Source of the DNA: Pachysolen tannophilus NRRL Y-2460
Lineage: Eukaryota; Ascomycota; Pichiomycetes; Alaninales; Pachysolenaceae
NCBI GenBank assembly: GCA_001661245.1
Contig: KV454018.1
Span: forward strand, 501,944 to 565,943
DNA length: 64,000 nucleotides
Direction: 5' to 3'
Both the position numbers and the translations under genes were made by a program. The notes beneath the pieces were generated by a model. It saw nothing but the letters and a program-made list of their open reading frames with translations, was not told the origin of the DNA and did no database searches. Position 1 is the stretch's first letter. Every line of letters starts with the position of its first letter. Below, piece by piece: positions 33,558 to 44,579 of the stretch.

Positions 33558-33893
33558 TATTGAATCCATATCCATTTGAATTTCAATTAATAAATTATCA
33601 TTTAAAATAAATAACCTTGTTTAATTAATTGGTTTCCTAAATTTGTTTATTTTTTATTTTTATTTTTATTTCATTATTATTGTTACAAAATCAATTTCAA
33701 TTTGTTATTTTTGAAACAATCTAATTATGAAAATTATTGAGCAAACAAATATAAAAACAAGGTTCTTACACGGATTAAATTTTTTCTCAGTAAAGCATTA
33801 TAAAGCATTATCCCTTACAGCAAGAAAATAACCCAAAATTTTTTGTTTTCCAAAAAAAAGACAAAAAAAAAAAAAAATAAAGAAAAAAAGAAA

Positions 33894-33926
<33 letters not shown>

Positions 33927-36900
33927 TTGGCTTCGCTCTGCACTACTCAATAAGGCATATTCTTCCGATACAGGAATTAAAAGCCGCAGCCGTATCAAGG
34001 AATATTAACGCCGTCTTTAAGCTTAATCTTAAAAAAGATATTATGATGAAAAATGCCTTCAATAACTTTTACCGCTGACTGGTATTACAATTACCGTAGT
34101 TAAAATTTCTTTGGTATTGCTTTATAAGCAAGTACACGAAGTAATAATAGTCAGATAAAAAAGGAAAAAAAAAGAAAATTATGAAAGCAATACTGTTTCC
34201 AAGCATCTTCTGCATTTTTCATGCATGTTTAACATGTAAACAATATAATATAATCTATCTGTCAATCAGAAAAACATTTAATCGTTTTGACATTTATTTC
34301 TATCTCACAAACCATTATTACTTCAAATATAGATAGATATTCAACAAATCTTTCAACTCATACTCTCGAATTGTAAATCTATCAATCTCTAATAACTTTT
34401 GGGTTTGATATCTATCCATCTGCCGTAACATTTGCACCGTAAAAAAAGCCCTCAATTTCATTAACTAAAAAAAGAACATTACCTAAATGAAATTTTAAGA
34501 TAAAGCTAATCAAGATTAAATATTCTTGGCTTTACTCCCCCGCTATTCTCTTTCACCCCCTCTCACACTTTGATATCTCTTTAAAGCAAAAGCATTGTTT
34601 TTCAATGAACCCTAAATTACTGTGAATTTATTGTCAGTATTTCTGAAACATCGAGATAATTATAAATATTTTTGCAAAAACTTCATGGTCTAACTACTAT
34701 ATTATTTTTAGGTGAAATCCTAGCCTTATCTCGAATAAGTAAACCACTAACTAATTTTTCTTAGGTTAAACAGAAAGATAATAGATAGAAAACGGTAAAC
34801 AGAGCTAAATGACTCAATATAAGAAAATTAATTAACTTTTCAAGGTTATATAGTTTTTTTCCTTTTTTCTTCATAAACTATGGATTTTTCAAACTTCTTA
34901 CTTTCCTTTCCTCAAATTACGCTTCAAAAGGAAAGCTTTATTCATGATACCAGCCTATTCGTAATTACAACAACTCATGTTTAACATCCTCAGAAGTAAA
35001 AAGCACATAGAGCAGCAAATTGTCTCTTGTTTCGCTTTCATCAAAAAACTAGGCTGATATCTTTCCAAATTAAAAAATAAAAATTATACAGGTAATTAAT
35101 TCCATTCAACAGACTCAACTTACAGAAATATTTCATTTTTCTCCCTGTACAAATCATTATTTCCAACTTTGTCTCCAATCACGAACTGGGGGCACTCGAA
35201 AAACAATTTGAAAGTTTACATTTTCTTATCTTCATCAATGAGAACGCTAAATACATCTACACTCTAATTAGATAATTGTATGTGATTTCTAATCTACAAA
35301 GAAGTGACCTCATTGCTTTCTGCTTCCACTCAAAAGACCATTAAGCAATTTATATAGCTTTCTTGCATAACTGCCTCTACAGGATATATATAAAAGCGGT
35401 TCTTTCACATTACATACACTTTAGAGAGATAGAAAAAACGACTTTTCAGGTCAAAAAATTACATAAGAAAATCAATAAAATCGATTTCTTTTTTTGTCTT
35501 ACTTTATCTCACCATGTTAGCTTGTGATTAATAAGATTTCTGAATACTAATTTCGTCTAGTATTTTTGACTGTGATCGGGAAGGTATGTTCAAAATCAAA
35601 TTAATATTGTAAAAATATTGTAGCAATTTGTTGATTCAAAGTATTGATTCAAAACGAACCTTATCCATTCGTACTTTCTTCTTTATTCTTTACTTTCCGC
35701 TTTATCAAAGCATGTTGTTAAAGTTTAAACAGCCTAAGATAGTTATCAGTTTTCCTACCTTACCTCCAATGGTTTCCCGAAGGTTTTCAGATATTTAGAA
35801 CCAAACAAGAAGTAAAAAAAATTGCATAATTTGCATCAAGTTGTTATATACATTGTGTTCTCAGTAAGGTAATAAATTTAAAAGTTGTTTTCTATAGCAG
35901 ACATAATACCATGATCCGCGCCCTTCTTTTGCAAATTGCTGATAAGATAACACCAGAGAAAGGATACTAGCCTAACATTCACTGCAGTCCTTACAAAAAA
36001 AAGAAAATTCAGAGTTACGGTGGTTATTAAAGACGATCTTCTGTCAAAATCTCTCACATATGAAAGAATTAGGTTACAAGGCAAAGACTCTAAAGGTTGT
36101 TTGGGATAAGAGCCTCGATGAAACTTGTGCGAAGACTAAATATCATATTTATCCTTATAATGTAGGCTCTGAAATTAATGACTCCACAACAGTCTCTGCG
36201 TTTCTGGGTCTTCAAATGAGTGCTAATTTCTAAGAAATTATTTTTCGACTGCACCACAGAAAAAACAAAAGTATCTTTAAAGGTTAGGAGCCTTTGTGCT
36301 ATTTTAGATTTTTTACAGTCCATGAACTGTTTTGAAGTATTTCTTACTCTATTTTATATTCTTCACACATGAGCATCGGATACATTCCTAAAGTCTTCCA
36401 CAAAGCATAGGAATAAAAGAAAGAAGAGTTTATCTTGCTTAAAAAAAAACAAAAATCTAGCTTTAAGGCGCATTTCAAGGTAAAAAAAAGTAAATTTTCT
36501 GTTGATTGCATTGGAAATAAAGAGAACAGTTTCCAGGAAATTTAAACCTTAGGAGAAATGATGGTTTTCCAAAACCACAGGAGATCAGAATCCAATTATT
36601 AGACTTCTGATAGAACCATGCTGCAACATCTCCACGAAGAGCTTTGTACGACTTCTAAAACTGAAAGTGACAAAATAATAGTATAATTCTATTACAGGAA
36701 TTTATTTGAGTTCGAAGTTTAAGAATCCAACCAACCTGCTTTATTACAAATTTCTTGTTTCTGAGGAATACCATTTCCGATATTCAAATTAATCACAGAC
36801 AGTTTGGTCAATTGGTGTGTCGAGCTGAATTATCTCTACTTTCTTTGTGTTGACTCTTATCGTATGTAATTCGTGAATGAACTTTTCGAGTAGTTTGGAC

Positions 36901-39312
36901 GTAATGACATATGAAGTTTTTTAGTATTGTATACTCTTGGTGAATAACAATAGTAAGGTTTAAAAACATTCTAGTTAGTCGTTACAAACTCTTAACATCC
37001 AGAAATCTACGATTCTGAAGAAGGAAGTGTGATCTCAATCCCAATGAAATGATTGCTGAACTACCATGGTTTTCAGAAAACCCTGAATATTCCGAAAACA
37101 ATAGAAAATTAAAAGAATGGGTTACTGGATACAAAGCTCAAATTAATCAGAAACTGAACTTCTTGGTTTTGTAGTACTGGATTTGATTTCTAATTCAAAT
37201 GTTTCATTGGTTAATCTAATTACATTTTTCAAAGTTAAAGATTCCAACATTTGCAGTTTTAAATACCAAAGATTCTGACTCGTTTTCTTTGTATTGCCTG
37301 AATCTTTTTTAAGTTACTTTAGAGCCAACAATTATTAAACTGTCCGAAATCAAGTATCGGGGATTTCATCTTTTCTTACCGTCAATCCAGCTTTAATCAA
37401 GGATTAAGTCTTTACTTCTTTTGGAAAGACAAATTCAAAAAAACTGATACGGATTTTAAGTAATAACCTTTATTGCAAATTCACTCAATTTTTCCAAGCT
37501 TTTTAACCATTGACTGCAGTCTATAAAGAAGGGTTAACGCAGAATTCCAACTCTACTTAGAGTTTCAGTGAATCAAAACTCAATGGGATTCCAAAAGTCA
37601 ATTCATTAGGTTCTCTAAGTATAATGTTGACCTACTTTTGAAATGCAAACTAGCATGATTACAGAACGATGTTGATAAGTCCAGAGATAACAACAAGAGA
37701 GTACTTCACTTAAAATTCGTGAGTAGGTCCTAACAGACCAATTGCGTTGTTAGCATCGCGATTTCCAGTGTTACAGAATGAATCCTTCCTTAAGTATTTT
37801 CTTTTTATTTCTCGTTTTGGCAGGTTGAAGAAGAATCAAGAGTAACAGAATTTCTTGCAATACCATAAAACTTGAATCTTTTCAACTTAATATTTAAAAC
37901 AACTGAAAAATTATATAACTTCCAGACACAAGAGCGTCAACTGAATTAGTTGTACCATTACTCTTGAAGTGAATTTTGTCACCTAATGTAGTTGAACTTT
38001 AACGCAACTATCGTTTGCGCAATGTAATGTAGCCAACCTTAATTCAATGTCCTATCATGTGGGTCTGCTGTTCAATCTTCCATTAATAGTCGAATTGACA
38101 TCATATATTTTTGAGATTGCTGAGCTAAGATTCAGAAAGACAAGTAGAAGTATTAGTGCATCATCTTACCTCCCTTCATTTAATTCATCGCATTTTTCGT
38201 TATATAAAATTTCTTGTAAAATTTCTGATTTAAAAGAGAACAATGAGTGCATTGGGATTGCTAGATGACGCCAAATTAACGGATGCAGTATTTGCAGTAT
38301 TTGAGATTTAGTTTATAGGATTTAAGAGAAAGACTTTTACGTACTACTGACGGATATCGAGCTACTAACTAATTAGTACAACAAAGATTTATTTGAGCAT
38401 GTATTCGAATAGTAGATTATTGGGTAAGGTAGATGAAATAAAATTAAAAAAAAAAAGTTAAGCAACAACTTCAAGTTCGTTCATTATATTACAATTTTGT
38501 TTGGTTGTAAAAGCGACGGAATCTTTTTTCTTAGATTCTTTTTAAATAAAGAATAGAATTTTTTAAGATTTAATGAATTGTACATTAGATTTTGACTCCT
38601 TTTCTTTATTGTCTAAATTATTCAAAAAGATATGAAAATCTAGTGATCCGTCGAGTGCTTTTCTCTATAAGATATTCAATTTCGGGGTCATTGCGTATAT
38701 TGCGTCTGGTTTCTGTTTATGAGAAGAAACAAAGATTAGGAACACTGAGTTAAAAAATACTACTCTTGAAAATACAGTATTTATGTTACCAAATAAGGGA
38801 TACTACCTTGATTCTGGCAACAATAATTCATGATCAAACCTATGAAGTATTAAATTGTGCCTTTAGGAGGCTGCTGAGGTATTTCTGAAGCTATCTATTT
38901 TCGCAATTAGAGAAAATGATAAAAAGGTGGCTGCATGACTCTCAGTATCCAGCCTGTTGTACCTTTTGCCAAGTATTTGGAAGCAATTTTTAGTCTATAG
39001 TTTTTGCTGAACGCTATAACAAAACTGAAAGTTCTTGACAGACAATATTTAAAGGTGGTGAATTGTAGAAAGATCCAATAAATGTTTTATAGAAATTGTG
39101 ATTTTCAATAAACTATATGGCTTTTAATTTTTTTTTTTTTTTTTTGGTTTTCAGTTCTTATTCTTAAGTGAAGAGTTAGGATATTGTAGAAAGAAGCTAC
39201 TTCTGTAACATCAAATTTACAAAAAGTTGAAATGACTGATCGAAAACTATATCATCCAGCACATAACTTCGGTAGGAAGACTTTACTTAGACATACGATG
39301 CATAAGTGAGTT

Positions 39313-39338
39313 TGAGCTCAAATATATATTTGAGCTCA
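39313..39338. repeat. 26-bp perfect palindrome
   Basis: TGAGCTCA at 39313-39320 and again at 39331-39338 flank AATATATATT, and the whole 26 bp equals its own reverse complement. It can form a cruciform or bind a dimeric protein. It sits within the gene-free region. Confidence 0.8.
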
Positions 39339-41088
39339 GATATTTAGTAATAAATAATAGTTTTCCGTCATCGTTAGTGTGAGAGGGTTAACCAATTATT
39401 AGCAGCTATACCGTAGTTATACTTTCCTTTCTCTTGTTAAAAGAAGTTATTCTCTGCATTCTATTTATTAGTCTGGAATTTTGAGTTTTATCCGATAATC
39501 ATTGCGCAAAATTCTCAGCCATAGTTTAGTTGTCGTTTCTCTCGCAGGGAAAAGTAATGGCTAGGTTTCCATTTTTACAAATTGCAAACTTAGTCGAACT
39601 GACTGTATCTACGGAGTAATTACTATGGAGATTGTAGTTCTTTTGAACCTAACACATACTTCTAGGTTAATTTGGTTCTGATAATTTGCGTGCATTTTGT
39701 AAGTTGTTAACATCCTATAGATTTCAACTTTGTTAAATATAGGATTTCATTTTTGTAATGAAATTGCCTTTGAGAATCACTATTTTAATTGAGATGTTTA
39801 GAAAAGAAAACAGAAGGGAGTTAGCGAGCTAGCTTCAAACTGCAATTTACGGGGTGCAAAAAGATGGAAACGTGATTTTTTTCAAGCACTGTATGGAAGA
39901 AGAAGATTTCCCGGTGATGAGGATCTTCTGCTTTAGTCACAGTGAGTATCAATGGTGTAGCTGTATTTATAACAGTATGGCATCAATTCTGCTGGAAGTG
40001 AAATGCCACCTTTATATTGACGTTTCATTTTTCTTGGATATTACAGATGTAATTAAATTATCGGAAAGAAGTTTTATTATCGCTGCAAATATTGACGTTA
40101 GTGAGAAATACAGCTACAGAGAAAGTGTTACTAACCTTTCAAAAAAAATTTGTTTGCACTTTTCAAATATTAATATTTTTTTTCTTTTTTTCCGAATCAA
40201 ATAAATTGAGCAGCTCTTGAAAATTACTTAATGTGAAATTAGTACTGAGCAACCCTCAATAGCTTTATGGAAAAAATGTATCTATGTATTTATGAATGCC
40301 AGATTAGAAATCCAAGTTTGAAGATAAAAAAAATAGACAATGCAGTGCAGTAATGTTTTCTGTCTAAGTAATATTTGTAGAATAAAAGTATTTATTACCT
40401 GAAAGTATCCAATTTTCTGTAGAAAAACACTCTTTTAAATGTTTTCATCTCACAGAGTATAGTGGTTTATGTTGAGCTTCAAATAGGAAATTTGTTGAAA
40501 TTAATCCAAGAACCTTATAATTCGAACTTCTGAATTCAATAAAACGAGGATGGAGAAATACGTAAATAATCTATGAGAGATAAATTTTTTCAGTAACATG
40601 AATTATTAGTTTAGATGGACTGAAATCAAATTTTAAAACATTTCGCAAAAAATATAGAAGATATAAGAAATATTTTTGAACTAATGCAATCAAAAAATTG
40701 GATCTAAATTTTTTACATTTTTAATTTTTAATTTTTATTTGTTCCGTCAAATTTATTTGCTATGAACTTTGTACGCTTTTCCGATTCAAATGTTAGTTTG
40801 AACAAAAAAAGCGATAATAAAGAGTTTTCTATTCAATCTGTCCTGTTTAACAGTGAAGATTTGCAATTGCAATGTCTTTCGTAAAATTTAGTACCTTTAC
40901 TCAAAATATCGAAGGTAGTGCAAGTAAGATCAAAAGTGTTTATACTAAAAGGATGAGGGGCTGTTGGAATTAAGTCTTGATGCAAAATTGATATTTAACA
41001 TAACGACGTTGAAATATTTGTTCATATTCATAGTATGAATGCTATCATTATTAGTCCAGTTGAAGTAAACGAAATAGTAGTATAGAAT

Positions 41089-41465
41089 ATGACATCTGTT
41101 TCAGTGAAAGTTGAGTTTTTGTATGTCTTGACCTGGTAGTTATTTTGTCATCAAAGCTTACTAACTATTTTTTTAAATAAATGAGCAGAGGTGGTTTAGA
41201 TCAAAATTTTAATGGAATAAAGACTAAACAGTTAACTGTACAAAAAGAGTCGTCACCTATTCTATTCAAAGACTTAATAAATCATATTGTTGAAAATTAT
41301 ATTTCTAACAAAAAGGATTTGGAAACTTTTATTGAAGAAGATACAATTCGTCCTGGTATATTAGTTTTAATCAATGATACAGATTGGGAATTGGAAGGAA
41401 AAGAAGACTACGAATTAGAAAATGGTGATTTAATTACTTTTACATCGACATTACACGGTGGTTAA
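41089..41465 (+). CDS. URM1: Urm1 ubiquitin-related modifier, one intron
   Basis: Exons 41089-41120 and 41189-41465 encode 102 residues. The 68-bp intron has donor GTATGT, branch TACTAAC (41159-41165) and acceptor CAG (41186-41188). Splicing restores the first beta strand, MTSVSVKVEFLGGLDQNF, which is cut off if reading starts at the internal ATG at 41181. The C-terminus ends in the required Gly-Gly (FTSTLHGG), preceded by IRPGILVLINDTDWELEG, almost as in yeast. Urm1 is a sulphur carrier activated by Uba4 as a C-terminal thiocarboxylate; it supplies sulphur for thiolation of wobble uridine in tRNAs and can be attached to proteins under oxidative stress. It converges on NAS2 with only 71 bp between the stop codons. 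Confidence 0.96.
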
Positions 41466-41536
41466 TCTCTGAAAGATGGTATATTGAATTATGAGGGGGG
41501 TTTTCATAATATATGATGTATTTTTCGCTAATAATC

Positions 41537-42355
41537 TCATAAAGGATTTATTCTACATCCCAATAAACCATTTCCATCCCAATTTGTGGTTGGCGTTAAA
41601 TATACATTAATTAGATCATTTCCTCTTATAACCTTGAGTTCAATTTGCTTCTGAATGTTGATATATAACTTTTGTGTTAATATTTTGAATGCTCAAAAAA
41701 AAAAGAAATAAAAGAAAAAGGGAAAAAATTGCAGTTTAGAATCAAATTTTGTACTTACATCTTCATTTTTCTTCACGATTTCTGCTACTTTTTTCAAATT
41801 ATCATGATTTCCAGCATTTATAGAACCAATTTTTATTATTTTATCGTTTTTATTCAATCCTGCTTTGTAAGAAGGACTTTCTTCGATAACTTCTGTAACA
41901 ATAGCAAACGGTACTGTAGATTCTTCTGTATTTCCATCAGTGACAGCTAAATCGGTTAATCGACTTGTTACAGAAAGCTTTTCCTGTAAGCATAGTTCTA
42001 TCATATTCAAAAGTGTTTTCAAGTCATTTCTAAAATATATGATTTTAGACCTTGTAAGCCTCACTTTAATTTTAAAAACTTCTGTTAGTCAATTTCTAAT
42101 ATCAAAAAAAAATTTAATTTATTTAAAAAATTACTCACCTTGTACAACATCAATGTCTGATCTTGGAAACCCATCAATCGTCACCAATTCAGAATCCATA
42201 TCACAGTTAAATTTCTCCAAATGATCAAATAAATTAGATAAATTTTGTTCTATTTTCTTTTTAATCTTTATTAAATCATCAAGTGTATGATTTTTCGAAT
42301 TCAAGTCATAATTTTCATCTAGCTCTATTTGATGTAAAGAACTTAAGCGTGGCAT
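41537..42355 (-). CDS. NAS2: Nas2, PDZ-domain proteasome assembly chaperone, two introns
   Basis: Exons 42139-42355, 41759-42063 and 41537-41650, 211 residues. Intron 1 (75 bp) uses donor GTGAGT and a TGACTAAC branch; intron 2 (108 bp) uses GTAAGT and a TATTAAC branch. The spliced protein shows the Nas2/p27 features in order: a helical hairpin at the N-terminus, the block DGFPRSDIDVVQVRLTRSKI, a PDZ domain from about residue 120 (PFAIVTEVIEESPSYKAGLN, IKIGSINAGNH), and the C-terminal NWDGNGLLGCRI motif in exon 3, which I found only by following the splice site. Nas2 binds the C-terminus of the ATPase Rpt5 and guides assembly of the proteasome base. Each exon alone looks like an unrelated short frame. 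Confidence 0.95.
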
Positions 42356-42664
42356 CCTGATCCATAAAAAAATTAGACTAATGATTCAAAAGGGAAGCAA
42401 ACGATTTGCACTCTTACAACCTCTCACCTGTGGCTTGAATATGAATTAACTAAACTATTAACATGAATGGAAAACAATAGTAGTTCATAGAAGCGCGAAA
42501 AGTTCAAAGTAAATGAAAAATCGTTGAAGTTTATCAAAACCGAAAAGATATTTATTTATTTATTCACAATTTTGACGCCACGAACTGTTAGAAATCATAA
42601 TCATATATTAATTATCTACATAAAAGAGATAAGTGTATAAAAAAAATAGCTAAAAGAATTAGAG
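42356..42664. promoter_or_regulatory. Divergent promoter, NAS2 / IRC22
   Basis: 309 bp between two divergent starts, AT-rich, with no motif I can name. I did not see the proteasome element GGTGGCAAA in it. Confidence 0.5.
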
Positions 42665-43393
42665 ATGAAGTTATTTTCAATTTTGGCTGCTTCTATATCA
42701 TTATTTTCAATTCTACCAAAAGGTGTGAATGCTGATTCAAATCTTGAGAATTTTGTTCCTACGGAAAAAAAACCATTCAAGTTTGAAATTCATTATTCAG
42801 TTTTAGAAAAACAAAAATCCATTACTGACATTGTTCCAGTAGAGAATGGTGAGACTTTTATCTTAGGTTATACTTTTATAAATGGTGAAGACAATGATGT
42901 TACCATTGTTGGTGTGGGTGGTTCTTTTAATGATCCTACCACTGGATTTGTACATGCTAATATTTCCGATGCTTCACTTGGTCCACTTTTAATTCCGGCT
43001 GGTACATCTGCTAACTTTTCTCAAAAAGTTGGTGTTGATGTTGCTCCTAGTGATTATTTGGTAGTGCCAACGATCTATGCTTCTTATAATCATACATTAA
43101 TTGCTTTAGGTACAAGATCGCAATTGATTTCTGTTGAAGATCCAAAAGTTTCAATTTTTAATCCTCAGTTAATATTTTTGGAAATTATCTTGGTAGCATC
43201 GATTGCTGGATTAGGTTATATCTTGTATGTAAATTTTGGTTACAAATATTTGAAAGGGGCTGCACCAATTAGAGGTTCAGCTTCACTTTCTGCTACATCT
43301 AAAGTTTCAACTGTTGGTAAAACAAGTGGCTACGATGAATCATGGTTGCCAAAAGAACATTTGAAATCTAAAAGAACCAGAAAAGCAAATTAA
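42665..43393 (+). CDS. IRC22: Irc22, TRAP-alpha-like ER membrane protein
   Basis: 242 residues. A signal peptide (residues 1-23, MKLFSILAASISLFSILPKG then VNAD) leads to a lumenal beta-rich domain with two N-glycosylation sites (NIS, NFS), one transmembrane segment near residues 171-190 (LIFLEIILVASIAGLGYILY) and a short basic cytosolic tail. The pattern matches fungal Irc22, related to the alpha subunit of the translocon-associated protein complex. In S. cerevisiae loss of IRC22 raises the number of recombination foci, but the biochemical role is unknown. The start is the only ATG that keeps the signal peptide. Confidence 0.9.
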   Translation: MKLFSILAASISLFSILPKGVNADSNLENFVPTEKKPFKFEIHYSVLEKQKSITDIVPVENGETFILGYTFINGEDNDVTIVGVGGSFNDPTTGFVHANISDASLGPLLIPAGTSANFSQKVGVDVAPSDYLVVPTIYASYNHTLIALGTRSQLISVEDPKVSIFNPQLIFLEIILVASIAGLGYILYVNFGYKYLKGAAPIRGSASLSATSKVSTVGKTSGYDESWLPKEHLKSKRTRKAN

Positions 43394-43510
43394 TAACAAA
43401 TATTAAAATTTCAGAATAGCTTATATATGTGTTGAATTGAACTTAATTTCCTATTTCCATTCACTTTTTTTTCTTTTTTTTCTTCAAAAGAAAAAAAAAA
43501 AAAAAAAAAA

Positions 43511-44367
43511 GGTTTATATAGGAAAAATGGTAGGTAATATACATTAAAATTCAGTATCAATTCGGTAAATTATATTAAATAAAATATATTTATGCTTCCA
43601 ATCCTAATTTGAATAACAAATCATCCAATTTTTTTAGGTCCGTTTGATATTTATTCATCTGATCGTAGTCAATCAAACTATTTTCATCATCGTCATCTTC
43701 TATTTCAATGGCATGTCTTTTAGCTAGGTAAAATCTTATATCATCAATTAATTCAATGGTATCTGTATCTTCTCTTATTTCAATTCTTTGAGCACTTTCC
43801 AAAATTACTTCTGAGAATTCTTCCTCTTCAATATATTTATCTAAATCATTTGCTATTAGTTTGGCAACAAAGACTTCCAACCTGTGGACTCTTGTTTGCC
43901 AACCTGCTCTTAATATATCATACACAGAAATCTCATCAAAATTTTCTATCTTTGTTAATGAAATGGCAGCCATAGTTTTCAATCTATCTATAAACAAGAC
44001 ATCAGAAATAAGTAATACTTCTATTGCTAAATTATCAGGAATTTCCGCTTCATCGTAATATAAGTAGCTTAATATGATTTCAGCAACTTCCATCGTTAAC
44101 ATAGAAATTGATAAAGATATTACTGGGATAGATTCTGGATTTTTCAACATAACTGATCTATCAATAACTTCATGATTTTCTAAGATTGATTCATAAATTA
44201 GAGTTTCAGAAAAAGATGAATTAAACATAGTTTCAAAATATTTAGATTTTGATAAGATTGCTCTATGAGCAGGGAAATATATTTTTCTCTCATCTTCATC
44301 TTCAACACAAACTAAGATATCTGGACATGTAAAATGTTGAAATAATTTAGATTTTTCATCAATTGAT
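43511..44367 (-). pseudogene. Duplicate 3' part of the ankyrin/BTB gene, ending in a gap
   Basis: This segment repeats 44499-45357 at a constant offset of 990 bp. It covers the last 259 codons of the ankyrin/BTB gene (43590-44367) and its 3' flank, then stops in the N gap. The coding parts read identically in both copies; the only difference I see is one base in the 3' flank (GGTTTATATAGG against GGTTTAATATAGG). Such identity, ending exactly at a gap and beginning at a poly-A tract, points to two overlapping contigs that were not merged, not to a real duplication. It should not be counted as a second gene. Confidence 0.8.
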
Positions 44368-44485
44368 NNNNNNNNNNNNNNNNNNNNNNNNNNNNNNNNN
44401 NNNNNNNNNNNNNNNNNNNNNNNNNNNNNNNNNNNNNNNNNNNNNNNNNNNNNNNNNNNNNNNNNNNNNNNNNNNNNNNNNNNNN
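44368..44485. other. Assembly gap (118 N)
   Basis: 118 unknown bases between two copies of the same gene segment. The right edge is a poly-A run that matches the poly-A run at 43490-43510 in the other copy, the likely cause of the failed contig merge. Confidence 0.99.
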
Positions 44486-44579
44486 AAAAAAAAAAAAAAG
44501 GTTTAATATAGGAAAAATGGTAGGTAATATACATTAAAATTCAGTATCAATTCGGTAAATTATATTAAATAAAATATAT

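Larger units (their letters stand above)
32881..41088. other. 8.2-kb region without recognisable genes; candidate centromere or decayed DNA
   Basis: Between the SOK1 start and the URM1 start lies the longest gene-free stretch in the window; genes elsewhere occur about every 2 kb. From about 34 kb onward the DNA looks different from ordinary spacers here: long A/T homopolymers are rare (exceptions near 38446 and 39129) and the base mix is more even. No open frame exceeds 116 codons on either strand, and none resembles a protein I know. It contains a 26-bp perfect palindrome, a phased GTACGTG array at its left side and a 12-bp ACGCGT palindrome. Regional centromeres of Candida-type yeasts are gene-free zones of several kb, so a centromere is a fair guess. 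Long-decayed genes or subtelomere-like relics are alternatives. Confidence 0.4.

Noticed and set aside
33920-34010. tRNA gene in the GC-rich segment near the A-run
   Set aside because: No cloverleaf, A box or B box can be drawn on either strand.
39854-40204. 116-codon frame inside the gene-free region
   Set aside because: It is the longest frame there, but shows no domain, an ordinary chance length for AT-rich DNA and no homologue I can recall.
40962-40985. TGTTGGAATT, like the start of a copia-type LTR
   Set aside because: I found no second copy, no matching end and no element-like coding sequence nearby; the ten-base match can be chance.
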